A DNA stretch of 49,100 nucleotides from Oscillospiraceae bacterium (GTDB lineage Bacteria; Bacillota; Clostridia; Oscillospirales; Oscillospiraceae), in assembly GCA_902795345.1 (NCBI GenBank), contig CADBKO010000018.1, forward strand, positions 1 to 49,100. Reading direction: 5' to 3'. Under the pieces are notes generated by a model. The model saw nothing but the letters and a program-made list of their open reading frames with translations, did no database searches and was not told where the DNA came from. The stretch's first letter is position 1. The number at the start of each line of letters is the position of its first letter. This document shows positions 23,955-32,405 of this stretch, piece after piece. The translations under genes and the position numbers were made by a program.

Positions 23955-24578
23955 ATGGGACTGTATAGGGATTTCATTTCTCAAACGAGGAAGCCGGAGG
24001 GCTTCCTGGGAAAGATGATGGTCAGCGGCATGAACGGTGGCCACGCGAAGCTGGCCGACTGGGGCATGTCCCATCTGGAGGGGATCGCCGCTTCCAATAT
24101 CGCGGAGCTGGGCTGCGGCGGCGGCAGGAACGCGGGAGAACTCCTGAAGAAGTATCCCCAGGCAAAGCTCACGGCGCTGGACTATTCCCGGGTCTCCGTG
24201 GAAAAGGCACAGGAGGTTAACCGGGATATGATCGCGGCGGGGCGCTGCAGCGTCGTGCAGGGGAGCGTCGCCGATCTCCCTTTCGAGGCGGAGAGCTTTG
24301 ACCTGGCTACGGCCTTTGAAACCGTCTACTTCTGGCCGGGGCTGGAAGCCTGCTTCGCCCAGGTCTTCCGGGTGCTGAAGCCGGGCGGAGCGTTCCTGAT
24401 CTGCAACGAATCCGACGGCAGGGACGAGACGAGCCTGAAATACGAGAAGCTCATCGACGGCATGAAATGCTATACCGACGAAGACCTCACGGCGGCGCTG
24501 AAAGCGGCGGGCTTCGGGGAAGTCCGCTGCGACCGCCACCCGGAAAAGCCCTGGCTCACGGTGCTGGCGAAAAAATAA
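23955..24578 (+). CDS. Class I SAM-dependent methyltransferase
   Basis: The 207-residue soluble protein has IAELGCGGGRNAGELLKKYP as motif I, LTALDYSRVSVEKA as motif II, GSVADLPFEAESFDLATAFETVYFW as motif IV and RVLKPGGAFLI as motif VI. It is closest in style to UbiE/Methyltransf_11 members. Its substrate cannot be inferred. It is coupled to the membrane-anchored methyltransferase upstream and to an ABC exporter downstream (11 bp gap), possibly for processing or export of one product. Confidence 0.82.
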   Translation: MGLYRDFISQTRKPEGFLGKMMVSGMNGGHAKLADWGMSHLEGIAASNIAELGCGGGRNAGELLKKYPQAKLTALDYSRVSVEKAQEVNRDMIAAGRCSVVQGSVADLPFEAESFDLATAFETVYFWPGLEACFAQVFRVLKPGGAFLICNESDGRDETSLKYEKLIDGMKCYTDEDLTAALKAAGFGEVRCDRHPEKPWLTVLAKK

Positions 24579-24589
24579 GGAGAATCATC

Positions 24590-25291
24590 ATGGCGATCGT
24601 GGAATTTGAAAATGTGACGCGGCTCTACCGCAGCGGGGAGCACGAGCTTCGGGCGCTGGACGATGTGAGCTTCACCCTGGAGGCGGGAAAGTTCGTGGTG
24701 ATCCTGGGCCCCTCCGGAGCGGGAAAAAGCACCCTGCTGAATCTGCTGGGCGGGCTGGACAGTCCCACCTCCGGCACGATCAGGGTGAGCGGGCGGGATA
24801 TTTCCACCCTCAGCGGAAAGGAGCTGGCGGATTACCGCGCCGCCGCCGTGGGCTTCGTCTTTCAGTTCTATAACCTGATCCCCACCCTCACGGTCTATGA
24901 GAACGTGGAGCTGGTGTCGGAGATCTGCCCCAAGGCCCTGGACGCGAAGGAGATTCTGGAGGAGGTGGGGCTGGGAGATCATCTCCGCAATTTCCCCTCC
25001 GAGCTCTCCGGCGGGGAGCAGCAGCGGGTGTCCATCGCCCGGGCCCTGGCGAAAAACCCGGATATCCTTTTGTGCGACGAGCCTACCGGGGCGCTGGACA
25101 GCGAGACCGGCGCCATGGTGCTGGCCCTGCTCCTGGGCATGGCCCGGAAGTCCGGCAAGACGATCGTGGTGGTGACCCACAACCAGAACATCGCAAAGAT
25201 GGCGGATGTGGTCATCCGCGTGAAGAATGGGAAAATACGATCCATTGAGGAGCAGGCGGAGCCTCTGAGCGCGGAGGAAGTGGAGTGGTGA
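24590..25291 (+). CDS. ABC transporter ATPase (MacB/LolD-like)
   Basis: The 233-residue nucleotide-binding subunit has Walker A GPSGAGKST (about 39-47), the Q-loop in FVFQFYNLIP, signature LSGGEQQR, and Walker B ILLCDEPTGALD with a following H-loop THN. The N-terminal RLYRSGEHELRALDDVSF is typical of MacB-type ATPases that pair with FtsX permeases. The start is ATG 24590 with AAGGAGAATCATC. It pairs with the permease starting 1 bp after its stop. Confidence 0.92.
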   Translation: MAIVEFENVTRLYRSGEHELRALDDVSFTLEAGKFVVILGPSGAGKSTLLNLLGGLDSPTSGTIRVSGRDISTLSGKELADYRAAAVGFVFQFYNLIPTLTVYENVELVSEICPKALDAKEILEEVGLGDHLRNFPSELSGGEQQRVSIARALAKNPDILLCDEPTGALDSETGAMVLALLLGMARKSGKTIVVVTHNQNIAKMADVVIRVKNGKIRSIEEQAEPLSAEEVEW

Positions 25292-25292
25292 C

Positions 25293-27566
25293 ATGCTGCT
25301 GAGAAAGTTCTTCCGCACCGCCTGGAGCTACAAGGCCCAGGTGCTCTCCATGGTCATTATGATCATGCTGGGGGTGGGCGTGTTCCTGGGCTTCAATATG
25401 GAGTGGTACACCATTGAGCAGGATACCTCCCGCTTCTTTGCCGATACGCTGTATGCGGACTACCGCATCTATTCCGAGACAGGCTTCACCACGGAGGAGC
25501 TGGAAAAGATCCGGGCCATCCCCGGCGTGGAGGCGGCGACCCGGTTTCTCTCCGTGAACCTGGACCTGGCGGACGACTCCGGCCGGTCTCTGGCTCTGGA
25601 CGTGAGTGAAAACTTCACCGTGTCCGCCTTCGTGGTGACCTCCGGCGCGCCTTATGACGAAGAAAGCGGCGGGATCTGGCTCTCGGACAAATTCGCGGAG
25701 GCCAACGGTTTCGCCCTGGGTGACACCCTGCGCCTCCGCTACCAAGGCGCGGAGATCTCCGGGGAGGTGGTTGGCCTGATCAAATCCGGGGAACACATGA
25801 TCTGCCTGGCGGACGCCAATCAGGTCATGCCGGATTACCGCACCTTCGGCTTTGCCTATATCTCCCCCAAAAAACTCATCTCTGCCCTGGACTTTGCCTT
25901 TTATCCCCAGATCAACGTCCGCTCCTCCCTGACCAAGGAGGAAGTGGAGAAAGCGGTGGGGGAGGCCCTGGGCTACACCGCCATGGTGGTCTCCAAGGAG
26001 GAACATGCGGTATATAAGGAAGCCCAGGGGGAGGCGACGGAGGGAAAGACCATGGGTTCCGTGCTGCCCGTGCTGTTCCTGGTCATTGCCATTCTCACCA
26101 TGGTCACCACCAAGCACCGGATCGCAGTGAACGAAAAACTGCAGATCGGCACCCTCAAGGCCCTGGGTTTCCATAACGGACGCATCCTGCGGCACTACGC
26201 AGCCTACGGCTTCGGCATCGGCCTTCTGGGTACGGCGCTGGGGGTGGCGCTGGGCTATTGGCTCTGCTCCCTGGTCATGAGCGAGGACGGCATGATGGGC
26301 ACCTATTTCGATATGCCGGATTGGAGCCTGTGGATGCCCGCCTTCTGCCCGCCACTGCTGGCTGCCATCGTCGCGCTGCTGACCGCCGTAAGCTGGCTTT
26401 CCGTGCGGGAACAGCTGCGGGGTACGGCGGCGGAAGCCCTGCGGCCCTATCAGCCGAAGAAGATGAAAAAGAGCTTTTTCGAGCGGGGCCGGGGCTGGGA
26501 GCGGAAGCGCTTTGCCGTGAAGTGGAACCTCCGGGACATCATGCGGCATAAAAGCCGCTCCGCCATGACGCTCCTGGGAGTGACGGGCTGCATGATCCTT
26601 CTGGTAGGCGGTCTGGGCATGCGGGACACCATGGCGGGCTTCCTGGATATGCTGGACAACGATATCTCCAACTACACGACCAAGGTCAACCTTGTGGACG
26701 GGGTGGACGCCGACGCCGGGATCGCCCTCAGCGACGAGCTGGAGGGCGACTGGGTCTACCAGAGCGGCATCAGCCTGGACGGGGATACGGTGGTCCTGGA
26801 GGTCTATGACAATGCCCGGGACCATATCCGCATCCTGGACGAGAAAAACCGGCCCATCCGAATGGAGGACGGCGGCGTTTATCTCTGCCTGCGGCTGAAG
26901 GACCGGGCGGCGATAGGGGAGACGATCACCTTTTCCCCCTACGGCTCGGAGGAAAAGTACACGGCAAAGGTGCTGGGCTATCACCGCAGCGTCATGACCG
27001 AGAGCGTCGCCATGACCAAAGCCTGCGCCGATTCTCTGGGCATCCCCTACGGCGTCAGCGCCGTTTATACGGACCGGAGCGCTCGGGAGATCGGGAGTGA
27101 TGCGCGCATCTCCGGCACCCAGGATCAGCAGCAGCTGATGGATTCCTTCCGCAGCTTCACCTCCATCATGGACAGCATGGTGCTCATTCTGGTGCTGGCT
27201 GCCATCGTCCTGGGGGTCGTGGTGCTGTATAACCTGGGGGTCCTGAGCTATATCGAGCGCAGCCGGGAGCTGGCCACGCTGAAGGTCCTGGGCTTCCGGG
27301 ACAGAAAGCTGGGCAGCCTGCTCATTTCCCAGAATGTCTGGCTCTCCGTGCTGGGCGTGGTCGTAGGCCTGCCCGCCGGGGTGGGGGTCCTCCAATGGCT
27401 GCTCATGGCCCTGGCCGGGGAATACGAGCTGAAGCTCATGCTGGGGCCGACGACCTACTGCGTCAGCGTGCTGCTCACCTTCGGCGTCTCCCTGGCGGTG
27501 GGCCTGCTGGTGGCGCGGAAGAGCCGGAAGATCGACATGGTGGAAGCACTGAAGGGCGCGGAGTAG
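25293..27566 (+). CDS. FtsX-domain ABC transporter permease
   Basis: The 757-residue membrane protein has an N-terminal membrane helix (18-36) and a large extracytoplasmic domain (about 40-250). Three helices follow (about 265-375, including the KHRIAVNEKLQIGTLKALGF coupling helix). After a second anchor come a second extracytoplasmic domain and a C-terminal FtsX domain (ERSRELATLKVLGFRDRKLGSLL, then three helices). This double-FtsX plan is typical of Firmicutes type VII ABC exporters handling lipoproteins, peptides or antibiotics. Substrate unknown. Confidence 0.9.
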   Translation: MLLRKFFRTAWSYKAQVLSMVIMIMLGVGVFLGFNMEWYTIEQDTSRFFADTLYADYRIYSETGFTTEELEKIRAIPGVEAATRFLSVNLDLADDSGRSLALDVSENFTVSAFVVTSGAPYDEESGGIWLSDKFAEANGFALGDTLRLRYQGAEISGEVVGLIKSGEHMICLADANQVMPDYRTFGFAYISPKKLISALDFAFYPQINVRSSLTKEEVEKAVGEALGYTAMVVSKEEHAVYKEAQGEATEGKTMGSVLPVLFLVIAILTMVTTKHRIAVNEKLQIGTLKALGFHNGRILRHYAAYGFGIGLLGTALGVALGYWLCSLVMSEDGMMGTYFDMPDWSLWMPAFCPPLLAAIVALLTAVSWLSVREQLRGTAAEALRPYQPKKMKKSFFERGRGWERKRFAVKWNLRDIMRHKSRSAMTLLGVTGCMILLVGGLGMRDTMAGFLDMLDNDISNYTTKVNLVDGVDADAGIALSDELEGDWVYQSGISLDGDTVVLEVYDNARDHIRILDEKNRPIRMEDGGVYLCLRLKDRAAIGETITFSPYGSEEKYTAKVLGYHRSVMTESVAMTKACADSLGIPYGVSAVYTDRSAREIGSDARISGTQDQQQLMDSFRSFTSIMDSMVLILVLAAIVLGVVVLYNLGVLSYIERSRELATLKVLGFRDRKLGSLLISQNVWLSVLGVVVGLPAGVGVLQWLLMALAGEYELKLMLGPTTYCVSVLLTFGVSLAVGLLVARKSRKIDMVEALKGAE

Positions 27567-27608
27567 GTCTGCGAAAAACATTACTATCAGTTCCGGGCTT
27601 TCCTGCCT

Positions 27609-27728
27609 GTCAATGGGGACGGTTCTCTTTGACACACAGAAGAGAGAGGCAGTGTCAAGGAGAGCCGACCTCTTTGACAGCCTGACACATGGGAGGATAG
27701 TGTGTCAATAAGAACCGTCCCCATTGAC
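27609..27728. repeat. REP-like palindromic element (GTCAATGGGGACGGTTCT type)
   Basis: Two 29-bp arms at 27609-27637 and 27700-27728 are inverted copies with two mismatches, starting GTCAATGGGGACGGTTCT. The core contains further TTTGACA and TGTCAA pieces. From memory, this family of sequence is scattered through Clostridia and other anaerobes and is associated with RAYT-type (IS200-like) transposases. None is encoded here, so it would be a non-autonomous copy. It fills most of the 219-bp gap after the ABC permease. Confidence 0.75.
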
Positions 27729-27785
27729 GCGTCAGCAAGAAGTTCGACCGTTGGCTGCTTTGCCAGTTCGTAAAGTGCTGCTGAT

Positions 27786-28337
27786 TCATTTCGCTCTGCT
27801 TTTCGCTAAGACTCCGGCCCCATAAGCTCGGACGAGATCCGTGTGGCTGAGGACGCCGATGAGGAAATAGGAACCGGCGACCCCGGCGAAACCCTGGAAG
27901 ACATTACCCGAGACACCCACGAAGGCGGCGACAAAGCCCTCGCCGATGACGACGGCTTCATAGAGCCAGTACCCCGCCGTCATGAAGGATTCCGCGAGTA
28001 ACGAAGCGGCGATGAATCCGACGCCCGGATGCTTCCTGCCAAAGGGATAGGGGAGCAGGGCGACGATAAGGGCCATCGCCGCCTTGATGATTAAGGTTCC
28101 GGGAATGTAAACCGGATAACCGGCGAAGAGGTCGGCCAGGGCCGAGCCCATGCCTGCGGCGACAGCGCCCCAGACCGGACCCAGCAGCCAGCCGCTGAGA
28201 AGAACGGCGCAGTCGCCCAGGTTCAAATAGCCCTTCGAGGGCGTGGGGATCCTGACGGCCAATGTCAATACACAGGTCAATGCGATCATAACCGCGGTCG
28301 CAGTGATTTTAAAGATATGATAGCGGTCGTTTTTCAT
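27786..28337 (-). CDS. ECF transporter S component
   Basis: The 183-residue membrane protein has about five or six hydrophobic segments. The N-terminal ITATAVMIALTCVLTLAVRIPTPSKGYLNLGDCAVLLSGWLLGPVWGAVAAGMGSALADLFAGYPVYIPGTLIIKAAMALIVA follows the ECF S-component pattern (PF07155 type). Such proteins bind a vitamin and pair with a shared EcfAAT module encoded elsewhere. No riboswitch was seen upstream, so the vitamin is not assigned. AAAGGAGAATGAAAT precedes the ATG. It lies downstream of metY and a hairpin terminator. Confidence 0.85.
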   Translation of the reverse strand: MKNDRYHIFKITATAVMIALTCVLTLAVRIPTPSKGYLNLGDCAVLLSGWLLGPVWGAVAAGMGSALADLFAGYPVYIPGTLIIKAAMALIVALLPYPFGRKHPGVGFIAASLLAESFMTAGYWLYEAVVIGEGFVAAFVGVSGNVFQGFAGVAGSYFLIGVLSHTDLVRAYGAGVLAKSRAK

Positions 28338-28389
28338 ATTTCATTCTCCTTTGATCGTGCCGCAAAGCGAGGCGCGGAGCATATGGCAT

Positions 28390-28415
28390 AGCCGGAGGAC
28401 ACTACTCCTCCGGCT
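28390..28415 (-). terminator. Hairpin terminator after metY
   Basis: AGCCGGAGGA pairs perfectly with TCCTCCGGCT across 6 nt, in the 112-bp gap between metY and the ECF gene on the minus strand. Confidence 0.55.
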
Positions 28416-28449
28416 TTGTCATGGTGGGAAAAGTGAGGATCTGACGTGT

Positions 28450-29730
28450 TTATTTCACCGCGGCGAAGCCCTTTTCCAGGTCGGCGATGATGTCGTCGAT
28501 GTGCTCCGTACCGATGCTGAGGCGGATGGTATTCTGGTGGATGCCCGCCGCCTCCAGCTCCGCATCCGTGAGCTGGGAGTGGGTGGTGGTGGCCGGGTGG
28601 ATCACCAGGCTCTTCACGTCTGCTACGTTGGCCAGGAGGGAGAAGATCTCCAGCCCGTCGATGAACTTGAAAGCCTCCTCCTTGCCGCCCTTGATGTCAA
28701 AGGTGAAGATGCTGGCCCCGCCGTTAGGAAAGTACTTTTCGTACAGGGCGTGGTCCGGGTGGTCCGGCAGGGAGGGATGATAGACCTTTTCCACCTGGGC
28801 ATGCTTCGTCAGGTAGTCCACTACCTTCTTCGTGTTCTCGGCGTGGCGCTCCAGTCGAAGGGAGAGGGTCTCGGTGCCCTGCAGGAGCAGGAAAGCGGCA
28901 AAGGGGGAGATGCAGGCCCCGGTATCCCGCAGGAGGATGGCACGGATATAGGTGGCGAAGGCCGCCTTGCCCGCCGCCGCTGTGAACTTTACGCCGTGGT
29001 AGCTGGGGTTTGGCTCGCTGATCCAGGGATAGCGCCCCGAAGAAGCCCAGTCGAAGCTGCCCCCGTCCACAATGACGCCGCCCAGGGTGGTGCCGTGGCC
29101 GCCGATGAACTTGGTGGCAGAGTGGACCACGATGTCCGCGCCGTGCTCGATGGGGCGGATGAGGTAGGGGGTGCCGAAGGTGTTGTCGATCACCAGGGGG
29201 AGGCCGTGCTTATGGGCCAGGGCCGCCAGCGCGTCGATGTCGGGGATGTCCGAGTTGGGGTTCCCCAGGGTCTCGATGTAGATGGCCTTGGTGTTGGACC
29301 GGATGGCCGCCTCCACCTCAGAAAGGTCGTGGACGTTCACCAGGCTGGCCTCGATGCCGTAGAGGGGCAGGGTATGGGCCAGAAGGTTGGAAGTGCCGCC
29401 GTAGATGGTCTTCTGGGCCACGATGTGTTCCCCCTGGGCAGCCAGGGCCTGGACGGTATAGGTGATGGCCGCTGCGCCGGAGGCCACCGCCAGACCGGCG
29501 ACGCCCCCCTCCAGGGCGGCGATGCGCTGCTCAAACACCCCCTGGGTGGAGTTGGTGAGCCGCCCGTAGATGTTGCCCGCGTCCGCCAGGCCGAAGCGGT
29601 CGGCGGCGTGTTGGGCGTTGTGGAAGACATAGCTGGTGGTGGCGTAGATGGGCACGGCCCGGGCGTCGGACGCGGGATCGGGCTGTTCCTGGCCCACATG
29701 AAGCTGCAGAGTTTCGAATTTATACGACAT
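28450..29730 (-). CDS. metY: O-acetylhomoserine sulfhydrylase (MetY)
   Basis: The 426-residue PLP enzyme makes homocysteine from O-acetylhomoserine and sulfide. The length (about 430) fits MetY rather than the shorter MetB/MetC proteins. Seen are FETLQLHVGQE at the start, YATTSYVF and NIYGRLTNSTQ (phosphate and substrate loops), and the PLP lysine in VVHSATKFIGGHG. The C-terminal VKSLVIHPATTTHSQL and NTIRLSIGTEHIDDIIADL are also typical. AAGAAAGAGGTAACGATC precedes the ATG. It sits behind a LysR-type box, a promoter and an 18-codon leader ORF, and next to the LysR gene. Confidence 0.95.
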   Translation of the reverse strand: MSYKFETLQLHVGQEQPDPASDARAVPIYATTSYVFHNAQHAADRFGLADAGNIYGRLTNSTQGVFEQRIAALEGGVAGLAVASGAAAITYTVQALAAQGEHIVAQKTIYGGTSNLLAHTLPLYGIEASLVNVHDLSEVEAAIRSNTKAIYIETLGNPNSDIPDIDALAALAHKHGLPLVIDNTFGTPYLIRPIEHGADIVVHSATKFIGGHGTTLGGVIVDGGSFDWASSGRYPWISEPNPSYHGVKFTAAAGKAAFATYIRAILLRDTGACISPFAAFLLLQGTETLSLRLERHAENTKKVVDYLTKHAQVEKVYHPSLPDHPDHALYEKYFPNGGASIFTFDIKGGKEEAFKFIDGLEIFSLLANVADVKSLVIHPATTTHSQLTDAELEAAGIHQNTIRLSIGTEHIDDIIADLEKGFAAVK

Positions 29731-29788
29731 GATCGTTACCTCTTTCTTTTTTGATTGTAATGATTCAGTTTGCGGAAAAAGGAAACGG

Positions 29789-29845
29789 TCACATTCGTCC
29801 GAAACGGTAATTGGCGCGGATCAGCGCTTCCATCCAGTGCTTCAT
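29789..29845 (-). CDS. 18-codon leader ORF of metY
   Basis: MKHWMEALIRANYRFGRM, preceded by a strong ribosome site (GGAGGGG, 6 nt, ATG). It ends 58 nt upstream of the metY start. Position by position it aligns without gaps to the first 18 residues of the leader ORF at 35663 (MTSSLEKALRTNFRCGRM), sharing M1, E6, R10, N12, R14, G16, R17 and M18. It is likely a regulatory leader peptide. It contains no Cys and three Met. No terminator hairpin follows it. Not a family I recognise. Confidence 0.7.
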   Translation of the reverse strand: MKHWMEALIRANYRFGRM

Positions 29846-29875
29846 TTTCGGCCCCTCCGTGAATTGGATGGCCTG

Positions 29876-29905
29876 ATGATAGCATGGCGCGCTGTGTATG
29901 TCCAA
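29876..29905 (-). promoter_or_regulatory. Promoter of metY
   Basis: On the minus strand: TTGGAC (29905-29900), an 18-bp spacer and TATCAT (29881-29876). The element and its flanks (ATTGGACA) match the promoter at 35544. Confidence 0.7.
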
Positions 29906-29923
29906 TATCCCATCTGAATGATT

Positions 29924-29946
29924 GGTTATAGGGACAGCCTATAACC
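29924..29946. promoter_or_regulatory. LysR-type operator upstream of metY
   Basis: GGTTATAGG-GACAG-CCTATAACC: perfect 9-bp arms, with the T-N11-A type centre expected for a LysR regulator. It lies 18 bp from the -35. Only 6 bp separate it from the LysR gene stop. Confidence 0.75.
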
Positions 29947-29952
29947 CGGCAC

Positions 29953-30888
29953 CTAACTGTGTTCCTCCTGATATTGCTTCAAATACCGGTCCAGCTCCCG
30001 GATATAGAGCTCCGCCATACCGCTGAGGATCATATTCTTCTTCGTGACATACCCGATCTCCATGCGCTTGCCCACGGCGTCCTCCTCCGCCGCAAAGGGG
30101 ACGGCGATGTAATCCGAGCCGTTGAGCTCTTCGCAGATCACCCCTGAACAGAGGGTATAGCCGTTCAAACCCACCATCAGGTTCAGCATGGTGGCCCGGT
30201 CCGTGGCCTTGATGGTCCGGGGGTACTCGGCGGTGCTGAGAATTTCCTCCGCGTAATAGAAGGAGCCGCCCGCCCCCTGCTCGAAGGAGAGACAGGGATA
30301 GTCTTCCAGGTCGGCAAAGCGGATCACCGGCTTCCCGGCCAGGGGGTGTCCCTTCCATAAATACACATAGGCCTCGCACTCCGTCAGGGGGTGGAATTCC
30401 AGCTGGTTGGCCCGCAGCAGCTTCTCCAGAGGCCCCCGGTTGAAGTCGCTGAGGTAGAGGATGCCCAATTCGCTGTTTCCGGTGAACACGTCGTCGATCA
30501 CGTCCCTGGTCCGGGTCTCCCGGATAGCAAACTCATATTCCTCCATGCCAAACTGCCGCACCAGCTCCACGAAGCTCTTGACGGCAAAGGAATAATGCTG
30601 GGTGGAGATGCCGAATTTCTTTTTCCGGGCGCCGCCCCGCCCGAATCTCTCCAGCAGCACGTCATATTGCTGGAGGACCTGGCGGGCATAGTGGATGAAT
30701 TCGATGCCGTCGTTGGTGGGCGTGACGCCCTTGCCGCTGCGGGAAAACAGGGTCACGCCCAGTTCCTTTTCCAGCTCCCGCACGGCGCTGGTAAGGGAAG
30801 GCTGAGCAACATATAAGATCTCCGACGCCTTGTTGAGGGAGCCCGCCTCGGAGATGGCCACAGCATAACGCAGCTGTTGTATGGTCAC
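29953..30888 (-). CDS. LysR-family transcriptional regulator (probable sulfur regulator)
   Basis: A 311-residue protein. The N-terminal winged helix TIQQLRYAVAISEAGSLNKASEILYVAQPSLTSAVRELEKELGVTLFSRSGKGVTPTNDG is followed by a periplasmic-binding-like effector domain. The start is GTG 30888, with GGAG 9 nt upstream. The ATG at 30951 would add 21 residues without similarity, and it overlaps the promoter. It lies between metY and the divergent MOSC/MnmA/IscS operon. Its likely boxes precede metY and the cysK/ABC operon, so it probably activates sulfur acquisition in response to a metabolite such as O-acetylserine. The ligand is inference. Confidence 0.88.
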   Translation of the reverse strand: MTIQQLRYAVAISEAGSLNKASEILYVAQPSLTSAVRELEKELGVTLFSRSGKGVTPTNDGIEFIHYARQVLQQYDVLLERFGRGGARKKKFGISTQHYSFAVKSFVELVRQFGMEEYEFAIRETRTRDVIDDVFTGNSELGILYLSDFNRGPLEKLLRANQLEFHPLTECEAYVYLWKGHPLAGKPVIRFADLEDYPCLSFEQGAGGSFYYAEEILSTAEYPRTIKATDRATMLNLMVGLNGYTLCSGVICEELNGSDYIAVPFAAEEDAVGKRMEIGYVTKKNMILSGMAELYIRELDRYLKQYQEEHS

Positions 30889-30922
30889 GTTCACACACTC
30901 CAATGATAATGGTTTTGACCGC

Positions 30923-30951
30923 AGTATACTAAAGGACAAAAGTGATTTCAA
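30923..30951 (-). promoter_or_regulatory. Promoter of the LysR gene
   Basis: On the minus strand: TTGAAA (30951-30946), a 17-bp spacer and TATACT (30928-30923). Confidence 0.6.
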
Positions 30952-30964
30952 GAAGAATTTCCAA

Positions 30965-30992
30965 TTGACATAGTAGGTTAATATGTTATAAT
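30965..30992 (+). promoter_or_regulatory. Promoter of the sulfur-relay operon
   Basis: Perfect TTGACA (30965-30970), a 16-bp spacer and perfect TATAAT (30987-30992), 30 bp before the MOSC start. It is divergent from and close to the LysR promoter. No GGTTATAGG-type box was found between them. Confidence 0.75.
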
Positions 30993-31022
30993 CGCTCCAG
31001 ATTTGTCAGGGAGGGTAAAGAT

Positions 31023-31478
31023 ATGCAGGGCGTGATCAAGGCGGTATGTATCAGCGAGAAAAAGGGGACGGAGAAGCATCCCGTACCCTGTGCCCACCTT
31101 ACGGTGCAGCATGGTATCGACGGGGACGCTCATGCGGGACCCTGGCACAGACAGGTGAGCCTGCTGTCCTATGACAAGGTGGAGGAATTCAACCGCCGCG
31201 GCGGGCAGGTGGAGAATGGGGCCTTCGGGGAAAACCTTCTGGTGAAGGGCATCGATTTCCGGAGCCTCCCCCTCGGCGCGGTTTTTACGACTGAAAACAC
31301 AAAGCTGCGGCTGACGCAGATCGGCAAGGAATGTCATTCCCATTGCGCCATTTATCACCGCGTCGGGACCTGCATCATGCCCCATGAGGGCGTGTTTGCG
31401 GAGGTGCTGGAGGGCGGGGATATCACTCCCGGCGAGATCATGAAGGTGATCCTGCCGGAAGAAACGGAGAAAGGATGA
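31023..31478 (+). CDS. MOSC domain protein
   Basis: A 151-residue stand-alone MOSC domain (Moco sulfurase C-terminal fold). Family landmarks are AVCISEKKGTEK, HGIDGDAHAGPWHRQVSLLS, GAFGENLLVKGIDF and the IGKECHSHCAIY block with clustered Cys/His. MOSC proteins bind molybdenum cofactor or carry activated sulfur; in Clostridia they often sit with molybdenum enzyme maturation genes. It is the first gene of an operon with XdhC, MnmA, a cysteine desulfurase and TtcA, which suggests it takes part in sulfur handover. GGGAGGGTAAAGAT precedes the ATG. Confidence 0.88.
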   Translation: MQGVIKAVCISEKKGTEKHPVPCAHLTVQHGIDGDAHAGPWHRQVSLLSYDKVEEFNRRGGQVENGAFGENLLVKGIDFRSLPLGAVFTTENTKLRLTQIGKECHSHCAIYHRVGTCIMPHEGVFAEVLEGGDITPGEIMKVILPEETEKG

Positions 31479-31484
31479 GCGGTC

Positions 31485-32405
31485 ATGCTGAAGAAGCTGA
31501 AAGAAGTCTATCGGACCGTCGCCGAGGGGAAGGAAGCCGCTCTGACCTTCACCGCGGACGGTGAGGAGTACCTTCGCAGCTTTCATCCCCCGGAGCGGCT
31601 GATCCTTTTGGGATGCGGCAACATCGGCCAGGAGCTGTGCCGCTACGCCGCTGACCTGGGTTTTACCGTGACGGCGGTGGACGAGCGCCCCGGCTTCGCC
31701 AATCGGACCCTGATGCCCGACGCTGCGGAGATCCTCTGCAGTGATTTCCCCGACGCGATCCGCCGCCTGCAGATCACGGAGCGGGACTATGTCTGCGTCA
31801 TCACCCGCGGCCATCGCTTTGACGCAGACTGCCTGCGGGAGATCCTGCCCGGCGCTTATCCCCGCTATCTCGGCATGATCGGCTCCAAACGCCGGGTGGC
31901 CCTGCTGATGAAGCAGTTGGAGAGCGAGGGCTTTGACCCCGACGCCCTGAAGCGCATCCACGCCCCTATCGGCATTTCCATCAATGCTTTGACGGTGAAG
32001 GAGATCGCCATATCCATCGTGGCCGAGCTGATCCAGTGCCGCCGGGCGGGGCTTGACCGCCGCAGCAAGGAAACGCGGCTCACCGCTGAAGATATCGACC
32101 TCCGTCTGCTGGAATTCCTGACCTGCGACGATGTGCCGAAAGCGCTGCTGCTGGTCTATGAGACCAGCGGCTCCACCCCGGTGAAATCCGGGGCGATGAT
32201 GGCGGTGGACAAGGTGGGGCGCACCGTGGGCACCATCGGCGGCGGCTGTGGAGAAGGCGCGGTGCTGAAGGACGCCTACCGGATCATTGGCAGCGGAACG
32301 CAGTGCACCGTCACCGTGGATATGTCCAATGATATCGCGGAGGAAGAAGGCATGGTCTGCGGCGGAGAAATGAAGGTGCTGATCGCGGATGTCAGCCCGG
32401 AATAA
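31485..32405 (+). CDS. XdhC/CoxI family molybdenum-enzyme maturation protein, domains in swapped order
   Basis: A 306-residue protein. The N-terminal Rossmann part (RLILLGCGNIGQELCRYAADLGFTVTAVDERPGF, about 37-70) with its C-terminal helices (YLGMIGSKRRVALLMKQL, GISINALTVKEIAISIVAELI) is the XdhC_C domain. The C-terminal part from about residue 220 (LLLVYETSGSTPVKSGAMMAVDKVGRTVGTIGGGCGEGAVL) is the CoxI domain with GGGCGE. In XdhC proteins I know, CoxI comes first. Members receive sulfur from a cysteine desulfurase and sulfurate the molybdenum cofactor. A desulfurase is encoded two genes downstream. The last 17 nt overlap mnmA. Confidence 0.85.
   Translation: MLKKLKEVYRTVAEGKEAALTFTADGEEYLRSFHPPERLILLGCGNIGQELCRYAADLGFTVTAVDERPGFANRTLMPDAAEILCSDFPDAIRRLQITERDYVCVITRGHRFDADCLREILPGAYPRYLGMIGSKRRVALLMKQLESEGFDPDALKRIHAPIGISINALTVKEIAISIVAELIQCRRAGLDRRSKETRLTAEDIDLRLLEFLTCDDVPKALLLVYETSGSTPVKSGAMMAVDKVGRTVGTIGGGCGEGAVLKDAYRIIGSGTQCTVTVDMSNDIAEEEGMVCGGEMKVLIADVSPE

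Noticed and set aside
30952..30992. A third LysR box in the LysR-MOSC divergent region
   Set aside because: No GGTTATAGG/CCTATAACC arms are present; AGGTTAATATGTTATAAT lacks the symmetry.
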